Source of the DNA: Sphaeroforma sirkka
Taxonomy: Eukaryota > Opisthokonta > Ichthyosporea > Ichthyophonida
Direction of reading: 5' to 3'
Assembly: GCA_001586965.3 (NCBI GenBank)
Contig: LUCW03001158.1
Coordinates: forward strand, 1 to 21,106
DNA length: 21,106 bases
Part shown: positions 10,501 to 19,566 of the stretch, one piece after another
How positions within the stretch are numbered: position 1 is the first letter of the stretch
Layout of the letters: every line of letters starts with the position of its first letter
Made by a program: the position numbers and the translations under genes
The notes under the pieces: generated by a model
Told to the model about the DNA's origin: nothing
Database searches by the model: none
What the model saw: the letters and a program-made list of their open reading frames with translations, nothing else

Positions 10501-10927
10501 TGGGTCGCCCTTTGCCGTGGTGGTGTGTGATCGCTATCTCAAGAGTCGCCTGGTGACTGGCGTGGTGCTTTACCAGGTACTGGCGGCTGTGTCGCTGGTG
10601 GGGTTTCTGTTTGCCGGCAGTGACGAAGTGCCGTTGTTGTTTGTGCTGACTACGGCGTCCGGCGTAGCCCTCAACAGCACTGATCTGCTGATCAGTGGGC
10701 CTATAGCTGCACACATCGGCCGAGCCAACGGCGGCATAGAGGCGTCTGTCGGGGGGGTGGTGAATGGCATGGGCAGTTGTGGGGCCATCTTCCAGGGGCT
10801 GTTGATTGGCTGGGTGTCTGTGAGCTTTGGATGGGATGCCGTGCTTAAGGGTGCGGCGGGGGTGTCGGCCTTAGCGGGATTAATTGCTGTATCGGCCGCG
10901 CGTATAGAACAGTTGCACTCTTTCTGA
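7510..10927 (+). CDS. SLC37 / organophosphate:phosphate antiporter-like MFS transporter, two exons
   Basis: Exon 1 is 7510-8059 and exon 2 is 10158-10927. The intron (8060-10157) uses the donor G|GTATGT and the acceptor CCCCCATCAG. One base is left on exon 1 and two on exon 2, joining cleanly to Asp184 and giving 439 residues. SLC37/OPA carriers exchange phosphorylated sugars or glycerol-3-phosphate for phosphate. Family-like features are RKPLSLAKSDM at about 52-62 after helix 1, SGLGD at 92-96 in the signature A position (the usual following Arg residues are missing), WGWRSLFFWP at 186-195, and FFAKMARYGLMLWLPYYS at 257-274, which resembles the start of the C-terminal half in SLC37 proteins. 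Length is near the family norm. Reading on past the donor gives 30 unrelated residues and a stop. Exon 1 uses many A/T-ending codons, while exon 2 is strongly GC-rich. The exact substrate is not inferable. Confidence 0.88.
8060..8065 (+). other. 5' splice site of the SLC37-like gene (GTATGT)
   Basis: The exon/intron border ATTG|GTATGT gives the only phase that matches the conserved restart after the acceptor at 10157/10158. The same hexamer is used by intron 2 of the lipase gene. Confidence 0.75.
9400..10105. repeat. 37-bp minisatellite inside the SLC37-like intron, about 19 copies
   Basis: The unit can be written TGTAGTGCCCTGTGGTGTGT followed by GTTCTAGGGTTTCTGTC, 37 bp. The right half is the more uniform. 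Variant units with CTTGCG in place of GTGGTG occur at 9762, 10018 and 10091. The first two are 256 bp apart, about seven units, which hints at a higher-order duplication. Each unit contains a telomere-like TAGGGTTT core. The array ends about 52 bp before the splice acceptor. Frames through it are by-products. The other part of the intron, 8066-9399, shows only an AT microsatellite near 8890-8915 and nothing else I recognise. Confidence 0.9.
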
Positions 10928-11041
10928 TGGAACGCACGTACATCTCGTTGTAAATTGTAGTTCAGGAAAATACGGGTTAGCTGGTTGGCTGGTTGTGCTG
11001 TAGCCATTAGGAAGACTTGCGAACAAGTAATATGTGCAGAT

Positions 11042-11075
11042 GCGGATATAGCTCAGTTGGGCAAATGGTGCGTAG
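11042..11075 (+). pseudogene. tRNA-like 5' half with perfect A box (relic or SINE head)
   Basis: GCGGATATAGCTCAGTTGG is close to the 5' end of a tRNA, and TAGCTCAGTTGG satisfies the RNA polymerase III A-box consensus exactly. Downstream there is no anticodon arm, only a weak B-box-like GTTCAGGTAC, and no 3' strand complementary to GCGGATA. It is therefore not a functional tRNA. It may be a tRNA fragment or the head of a tRNA-derived SINE. Confidence 0.45.
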
Positions 11076-11116
11076 TTCAGGTACAGGAAAAACAGGGCCT
11101 TATAGCATATGTGAGA

Positions 11117-11182
11117 AAATGGCAACTATACACCATCACATAGTGTGGCATCTATACACCATCTATACACCATCACACGTGT
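11117..11182. repeat. Short tandem copies of CTATACACCATC
   Basis: CTATACACCATC occurs three times (near 11127, 11152 and 11164), with flanking GTGTGGCA segments duplicated as well. It is a small recent tandem duplication just downstream of the tRNA-like relic. Confidence 0.6.
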
Positions 11183-12824
11183 GGCACCACAACAGGAAAC
11201 ACATAACGGTATTTCTGACGATGCATCACCCGATAATAGACAACTGGAGCATACTCCCAATGACTGTGTGATATCGCTACCCACTGCAGTGCACGCGTGC
11301 ATGTGAAGGATATGCCAGCACGTAGGTCAATAGCTGAACTTAGTGTTTTAATAGCAACCAGTGAGCCAAGAACTTAATAGCAACCAGCGAGCTATATCTG
11401 ATACTGGGCTGGATCGTTGGCCTCTCAGGTAGGCGACAAGTGATAGACAAAGGACAAATGTCTCAATGGCACAACTATCGCATTGAAGCCCATGCACACA
11501 TATTGATGTTTAGCAAAACCCCTAAACCCTAAAATGGATCTCGCTGGGAGCTCGTGGAGTCACAGAGTTTGCACTGGAGTGTATCAGAGGCGCCCAGGTG
11601 GATTGTATCGTAAACTGTGTGCACTTACGAGTAGGTATCGCAGATAGAAGTACTGCCGCGGTTGGTTTCACGCAAGTGGTCTGTATGGGCGAGAGGTGTC
11701 ACACTGACGCACAGCAATAGCCAACACAAGCCACACAACAGACTCAATTCAAGGGCAAACTACACAACAGACTCAACCCAAGAGCTTTGTGGCTGATATC
11801 AGTTCAGATAGCAGGCACGCCTATGAGCTAGAGGACGTCCACTACACCACTACAGTCACTTCTGATCAGCATGGCAATGGGCAATGGTTAGAAAGTCATC
11901 AGTGGGCAAAGTTCTCGTGGCTGTGCTTGTTTCTAGATGCTATGCATAGTTGGTGTCATTTAGTTTGTGATGCGCCAACTAATCGCTACCACACAAAGCC
12001 AGTCACACACTCGACACGCAGTCGTATACTGCACCAGTCGCTGAATACGCGGGTGGTCGTCGACTATTTCATGCATATCGTATGCTATTATAGATTAAAT
12101 TAAGAGTACCCATGGGTATATATGTACACGGCAAGACAAATGGATCACGGACAACTTGTTTCGGAATAAAAAAGACTTTATGTATAAGGCACGAAATAGA
12201 ACACAGGCACCATGTTAAAGTAGAGTTTGTATAAAGACGGGAAGGATGAATGATTCCCACACCACCTGAGACATCCGAAGTTAAATGGAAACCGAGTGTC
12301 CACTTCACTTCATAATATTTGAGTGGTGTGTGTTAGCAATTGACTACGAGCATCTACCAGACCGTACCCTCATTAAACATCGGAAGCAGATGTACGGTGC
12401 CTTGTGACAGTATGAAGCATGCCAGAGTATAAGAAACAAAGCCGGTCTATACATATTGATACTTTAAATTCCAATTCAAAATTAATACATCAATCCAATG
12501 CGAACGCACCAATTCCTATGCAAGGCAGTGGTACCTACACACGTCTGGGCGGTTGCTTGACCTCGCGAGAGCTCTGCGTATCCCATGTTTGGCTGTTGAA
12601 CTTCCCTATCATCATTCTTTGAAGCTATCGTCTGGCTAGCTATATGCTTTACAGTTGCTTTATTATCATTAGCCGCTTGACATGCCTCGCCAGTGGTCGG
12701 CATATCGCGACGGTATTCTTTTGTTATTCGGAACCGTTGGATACCACAATACGTCATGTTGTGTATGTTAAGTATCAGCTGCGTCGAGGTTCATCAAGCG
12801 CTGGTTATATCCATCTCGCGTACA

Positions 12825-12960
12825 GAACTAGACGCACGCTACCTATTCTAACACTAGACACACGCTACCTATTCCAACACTATACACACGCTACCTATTC
12901 CAACACTAGACACACCCTACCTAATCGAACACTAGACACACGCTACATATTCCAACACTA
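12825..12960. repeat. 26-bp tandem repeat, about five copies
   Basis: The anchor ACACTA recurs at 12851, 12877, 12903, 12929 and 12955, exactly 26 bp apart. The unit is ACACTAGACACACGCTACCT followed by ATTCCA. Because 26 is not a multiple of three, the frame that crosses it changes at each copy, which argues against coding. Confidence 0.9.
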
Positions 12961-13085
12961 GCTACCATAGCTATGACAACACTAGCTACCATCGCTATGA
13001 CAATACTAGCTACCATAGCTATGACAACACTAGCTACCCATCCCTATGCCGAGTACTATCTACCTTCCCATGCTGAATACTAGCT
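12955..13085. repeat. 24-bp tandem repeat directly abutting the 26-bp array
   Basis: The period changes from 26 to 24 bp at 12955, and anchors continue at 12979, 13003 and 13027. The unit is ACACTAGCTACCATAGCTAT followed by GACA. Degenerate copies continue to about 13085. Both arrays share the CAACACTAG seam, so one seems to have been seeded from the other. Confidence 0.85.
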
Positions 13086-13304
13086 TAAATATAAATAGAC
13101 CTCTGCCAAGCTTACTACAGTGTACTTGAGCCAGGTGTCAGTTGCGCCATGCATCATGCACTGGTGGTGGCAGCGATTAGTCCCCGTGGCAGTGATTGGT
13201 CTGATACACATCACACGGACTATCATCTCACCAGCCAATGGCCGCACCAGCAATTGCTATGGTTTCTGAATTGGCTCTAGCTTCACCCCTTGCACAAAAG
13301 GACA

Positions 13305-13410
13305 CTAAACCCTAAAACCCTAAACCCATTCAACGGTATAACCCCTAAACCCAAGTGCCCACAACACCGATCGCTGCAAATGCACAGAAACCCTACAACC
13401 CTAAAACCCC
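13305..13410. repeat. Interstitial telomere-like CCCTAAA block
   Basis: CCCTAAA and CCCTAAAA units occur at 13305-13327, 13341-13353 and 13388-13410, separated by unrelated sequence. They are imperfect and sit on the C-rich strand. Confidence 0.75.
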
Positions 13411-13536
13411 TGGAAACCTTAAATCGGATCACTGCCGTGATGCATGGTTTGTTCTGTCGCACCGCAGAAACAGCCTACGAAAACCACCAAGCGACATCAA
13501 CAGTAATTCACGTACGCGTAATCATACCATCAGGGC

Positions 13537-13577
13537 TGGGTTTAGGGTTTAGGGTTCTAGGGTTTTAGAGGGTAGGG
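13537..13577. repeat. Interstitial telomere-like TTTAGGG block in the lipase 3' flank
   Basis: GGGTTTAGGGTTTAGGGTTC and further GGGTTTTAG variants end three bases before the lipase stop codon. The orientation is opposite to the CCCTAAA block at 13305-13410, giving an inverted pair with about 125 bp between. Confidence 0.8.
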
Positions 13578-13580
13578 TGA

Positions 13581-16500
13581 CTACTTGGGGGCCAGTGCCT
13601 TGTCTCCCAGGGTCATGTCATCGGCAGTGACGTGTTGTTTCTCGCCGTAGGTGCTGGTGAGGGCCTCGGCGTACTCAATGCAGAAGTGGTCGTTGAACGA
13701 GCGCGTGTCTAGCTCCAGTCGCTGCAGCGCAGGAAATCTGCCGTCTGTGAGAATGGCTGCGTAGCCGTTGATGGCCTTCTGCTTAGCCGTGCCATCGGAG
13801 TGTAGGTCAGCCAACTCAACCTCCTGCAGAGATAGACAACACATGTACACGGGCAAATGAGAAGGAGAATACGCACACACACACACACGAGAGAGACCAA
13901 CAAAGGTAATGAGTGGATGATATAGCACACGACACTCACACACGACACACACGAGAGACCAACAAAGCTAATGAGCGGATGAGATAACACACGACACACA
14001 CAAACGAGAGACCAATAAAGCTAATGAGCAGGTGAGATAACACACGACACACACCACATACAAGCGCAGGAGAACACAGATAAACGAAAGACATTCATGT
14101 GACGAGAGGGTATACGTTGTGCACTGCACTTGTGGCTACGACAAATTGCGGATACAGATTATGAGAATACCCTAAAACCCTAGAAACACCAACAATTCAT
14201 AACACACCAACCACACACAATACTATACACTATACGTAACATACCAACAACACACAATACTATACACTACACAAAAAAAACACCAAAAAACACATAACAT
14301 ACCAACAACACATAACACACCATCACTACACAATACTATACACTACACATATCACACAAATAATACACAATACTGTGTATTACACGTAACACACCAACAA
14401 ACACAAAAGACGCCAACCACACGTAACGCCCCCCACAGCCCACACACCACAGTTGGTTCTTCGGCCTTGTCATCGCCCGTGTCGCCTTTAACGTTTTGAA
14501 TGAACTCCTCGTGGTCGCGTTCGTAGAAGTACACCACTCGTCCTGGCACTAGCATGTCATGGTCACCCAGCGTCAACTCTTTCTGTGTCACGGCGTCTCT
14601 AATTTCCAGCATGGCCTCTCTATTCCCTTCAGACACACTGTGTGAGTGCAAATGCAGGTGTATGTAATGCAGGTGTATGTGTGGGGTGTGGTGTCAGGTG
14701 TGGGTATACGTGTGTGGCATGGATGCTTTCTATTATTTGTGATATTCTTGGTGTGTGCTGTTGTGTTAGATGGTGTTAATGTATTTACATGTAATGTCAT
14801 TAGTCAGATGAATGTTTTCCATTGTGTGTGATGGTAACTGCAGATAGACATACGCGGTCGAGCCCAGGAGATTGGGAATGTGCAAGTAGAGGTTTAAGTT
14901 TAGGGTTTTAGGGTTAAGCTAAGATCGATCATAATGCGTGCAGATACACTGGGTGGAGGCAGTGAGTGCGGGTTCTTAAACTATAAAATCGTAAACCCTA
15001 ACCTCTATAAAAACGAACTTTGTAATATCTACATACGCATTGAACGCGACAACAACTCAGTCAATGCCTACGATAACTGTAGCTTCTCATAATTACGACA
15101 ACACACACTCAATCTGAACATGTGAAGACCATTAGGTGATAGAGACAGAGACAGCACACCCAAACTGCCCATGTGAAGGTCATGAGGTGATCAACAGACA
15201 GGTATGGGTTGTGGTGGGATGTTACTCACTGTTTCTTGTCAGCTGTGTGTGGGTGTGCATGTGCAGATGCTGTAGGCTGTGGGTGTGCATGTGCAGATGC
15301 TGTAGCGTGTGGGTGTGCATGTGAAGACGCTGTAGGCAACGTACCGTTTCAGAAGGTCCTCCACTTTGTTGTTTGGCATTTTGTGGAGCGTATCCAAACC
15401 TTTCCAAAGAGCTGCAGATGCAGCACAGCGCAAAGAGAGCGCAAGAGCGTTAATGAGCAAAGATGATACGATGGGTGTAGCCAAAGCATGAGGATGGACC
15501 ACAGAAACAGCCATGCATAACTATACAACATAAGCGTAATACACAGGCATCTATCACTATCCCACGCAGCTATATGGTGGCTCATGTGCAACAGCCATGC
15601 ATAACTATACAACATAAGCGTATAACACAGGCATCTACCACCATACCACGCACATATATGGTGGCTCATCTACAACAGCCATACATAACTATACAACATA
15701 AGCGTATAACACAGGCATCTACCACCATACCACGCACATATATGGTGGCTCATCTACAACAGCCATACATAACTATACAACATAAGCGTATAACACATGC
15801 ATCTATCACCATACCACGCACATATATGGTGGCTCATCTACAACAGCCAAGCATAACTGTACAATAAAAGCGTATATGACATGACATGTACAGCACTCGA
15901 ATGTCACAGGGACATTTCTAACCATAACCTAAATGATAACACCTACAGCGCACACATGTACTATACACAACCATACAAACATATGAATAACTATACACAA
16001 CTATACATATCTATGCAAACCTATGTATAACTACACACAACTATACATAACTATACAAACCTGTGTATAAAAACACAACTAAACATACTATACAAACTTA
16101 TGTATAAAAACACACAACTATACATAACTATACGAACCCATGTATAACTACACACAACTATACATAACCATACAAACCCATGTATAACTACACATATATA
16201 TAGACATTCCTCCATTCTATGCACAATACACACAGCGGCAGAGACCAGATCTTCTCTCACATACATTTAAACCCTAAACCCTAAACCTTAACTCACAAAA
16301 TCCCTAAAGACATAAAACCTCACAATACCTTTGACATTCCTCAGACTGCCACGGGGCACGATATCGTATCTGAGTACAAACCACAGTAGTATGTGAATTA
16401 GTTCATGTTCCTGATATCAGTACGTGAATTATTTTACATTACCTAATATTAATACGTGGATTCATTAGTATTCCCTTGAGATTAATAGGATTTTTTTTAT

Positions 16501-18814
16501 ATTCTTTTGATATTAATACGTGAATTAATTCAAATTCCCTCGAAATAAATATACGAATAAATATATATCCCCTTGAGATTAGAATGTGAATTAATTCATA
16601 TTTCGTTCAAATCAGTATGTGAATTAATTTGTATTCCCTTGAGATTAGTATGTGAATAATTCATATTTCGTTCAAATCAGTATGCGAATTAATTTGTATT
16701 CCCTTGAGATTAATGTGTGAATTAACTCGTATTCTATTGAGATTAATATGTCAATTGATTCATATACCCTTGAGATTAATGTGCTAGTTGACTGATATCC
16801 CCTTGAGAATAATGTGATAGTTGATTCATATCCCCTTGGGATTAGTACGTGAATTAATTCTATCCCCTTAGGATTGATAAGTTAATTGATTAATATTCTC
16901 TTGAGATTGGTATGTGAATTAATTTATATTCCTTTGAGATTAATATGTGAATAAATTCATATTCCCTTAGAGTTTAGTATGTGAATCAATTCATATATCG
17001 TTGAAATTAGTATGTGAACTAATTCACTTTCCCTCGAGATTAATATGTAGATTAATTCATATTCCTTTGAGATTATTATGTGAATTAATTCATATTCCAT
17101 TTAGATTAATATGTCAATTAATTCATATCCCTTTGGGATTAATATGTGCTAGTTGATTCATATCCCCTTGAGATTAGTATTTGAATTAATTCATATTCCC
17201 TTGAGAATAATATGTGAATTAATTCATATTCCTTTGAAATTAATATGTGTATCAATTCATATCCCGTTGAAGTTAGTATGTGAATTAATTCATTTTCTCT
17301 CGATATTAATATGTGAATAAATTCATATTCCATTGAGATTATTATGTGAATTAACTCATATTCTATTGAGATTAATATGTCAATTAATTCATATACCCTT
17401 GAGATTAATGTGCTAGTTGATTGATATCCCCTTGAGAATAGTAAGTGAATTGATTCATATTCCCTTGAGAATAATATTTGGATTAATTCATATTCCTTTG
17501 AGATAAATATAAGAATTAATTCATATCCCCTTGAGATTAATGTGCTAGTTAATTCATGTCCCCTTGAGAATAGTATGTAGATTATTTTATTTTCCCTTGA
17601 GATTAATATGTGAATTAGTTCATATTCCCTTGAGATTAATATGTGAATTAGTTCATATCTCCTTGAGGTGATACACATTCACGGGAGTCATGTCTACCAT
17701 AGTCCTACTAAAGTTCTGTTGGTTCTGCTACTGATGAGCGGAACTACCACATGCACCAATAAACGACACCACACTCACCACAGTGGGTTTTAGGGTATCA
17801 GAGTTTGAGAGATATAGAGTTTCAGAGTTTTCAACTCTGGGGTTTGAGTATACCTGTTGACTACACTGATGACCTCTCCTTGGCCTATGTCCTTGGCCGC
17901 AAACGCCAGTGCTTCGTTGCAGACGGGTGGCGGCGCAAACCCGACGGACGACACTTTCGTTCCCTTAGGCAGTGCGTGTTGAGCCATGACACCTGGAGCC
18001 TATGAGAGAGACATGAGTCATACTATCAGACAGGCACAACGGTAGAGTGGATATAGATAAATCTACATATACACTGGTGAAACATACACAGCTGTAGAGT
18101 TGATATAAATATATCTACAAATACACTACTAAAACATGCACACTGTAGCGCTGTTATAAATATTTATACATACACGCTACTAAAACATGCACAATGTAGA
18201 GTTGTTATAAATATATTTACATACACACTACTAAAACATGTACAATTGTAGAGCTGTTATAAATATATGTACATACACACTATTCTGTTGTACATATATG
18301 TACATACACAACCGTACAGTTGCTATACAACCCTTACCAGCATCATGGCCGCCAGAGCACTGATGCCTGCACCCAAGCTATGACCTGTGAAGACAATGGA
18401 ATAGCCCAACGGCACAAACAGATCCAGCAACAGCTTACGAATACTCAGCACCACATGCTCAGCAGCAATGGCAATGCCACTGTGCACAAGACCCTTGTGG
18501 TCAAGGCACTGCGTCAACCCTGCAGAAACGCCACAGATGAAGTAGAGTGAGAGAAAGATGTGCATATACACAGGCACATATGCATAGATGAACACAGCGA
18601 TAGAAGTATATACTCAAAAACATGCACACATGCAGATGAGTGGGACAAGACAAAGGGTGACTGTTCGGTGCAAACACAGTAGGCATATGCTGCGAAGGCC
18701 CCACCCACAACTAGAACGTTAAGTTGTTGTTGCCGTGAGAGTATTTGTTATGTATATATATATCTATATATATATATATATGTGTATGATGATGATGTGT
18801 ATACATATATATGA

Positions 18815-18845
<31 letters not shown>

Positions 18846-18875
18846 TATATGCATATGTGTGATTATATATATATA

Positions 18876-18910
<35 letters not shown>

Positions 18911-19407
18911 GATAGATGGAATATATTATATATATATATACATATATGCATTATTATATGTATATATGCATGTATATATATATGTAATATGCATACCATA
19001 CATATATTGTATATACACATATGCAATATTATGCCATATATATACATAATAATATATAATATATATATAATAATATATTATTAATATATATATGTTATTA
19101 TATATTAATATTAGCTATATGCAAATACATATATGTATAATAATAATCAATACAACATAATGCATATATATGCCAATTATTAATATATATATACATGTAT
19201 TATATAATATACAATACAATATATAATAATATATAATATATATATTATTATCAATAACCAATATGTTATTACATGTATATATTAATAATATATATTATAT
19301 GCCAGCCAGCATATAATATATATATATATATACAATAGCCATATACATATTATATATATGTCATTGTATATATATATATATGTATACATGGCTATATATA
19401 TATTAGC

Positions 19408-19438
<31 letters not shown>

Positions 19439-19449
19439 TATATATACAT

Positions 19450-19504
<55 letters not shown>

Positions 19505-19505
19505 C

Positions 19506-19566
<61 letters not shown>

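Larger units (their letters stand above)
10928..13580. other. Convergent intergenic region, no convincing gene
   Basis: Both flanking genes are transcribed toward this 2.65 kb gap. It holds a tRNA-like half-site (11042), telomere-like motifs (11515-11534, 13305-13410, 13537-13577), a 26/24-bp satellite pair, and small direct repeats. Those include AATAGCAACCAG at about 11350 and 11376, and ACACAACAGACTCAA at about 11736 and 11763. Frames at 11789-12103, 12482-12757 and 13290-13568 lack motifs or overlap repeats and are not called. No clear AATAAA signal was found for either gene. Confidence 0.5.

Noticed and set aside
10268-11007. Minus-strand frames of 145-148 codons opposite SLC37 exon 2
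   Set aside because: They are antisense shadows of the GC-rich exon, rich in His, Gln and Pro without motifs.
11041-11115. Functional tRNA gene
   Set aside because: Only the 5' acceptor strand and A box match. The anticodon arm, T arm and matching 3' acceptor strand are absent.
11789-12103. 104-codon plus-strand frame
   Set aside because: It starts with GTG and has no motif, biased codon use or splice partner. Expected by chance in a 2.6 kb gap.
12250-12300. 5S rRNA-like segment (CCACACCACCTGAGACATCCGAAGTTAA, seen in parts)
   Set aside because: Short similarity to the loop A to helix III region of 5S rRNA, but no later 5S elements follow, so it is probably chance or a tiny fragment.
12482-12757. 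91-codon minus-strand frame
   Set aside because: No recognisable family, and no support from neighbouring exons or composition.
15574-15867. 97-codon plus-strand frame with 28-residue repeats
   Set aside because: It is produced by the 84-bp array (84 is a multiple of three) antisense to the lipase intron, and has no domain or conserved feature.
17139-17678. 179-codon minus-strand frame with 11-residue repeats
   Set aside because: It lies wholly in the 33-bp satellite of intron 5. The open frame follows from a period that is a multiple of three, and the exon frame does not reach it.
18600-18720. Extra lipase exon with [15 protein letters not shown] in one frame
   Set aside because: It has an acceptor-like TTCTAG before it but no good donor after it in a phase that would fit exons 3 and 4. 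The lipase motifs join well without it.
18748-19047. 99-codon Ile/Tyr-rich minus-strand frame
   Set aside because: It is a translation of the AT microsatellite with no coding character.
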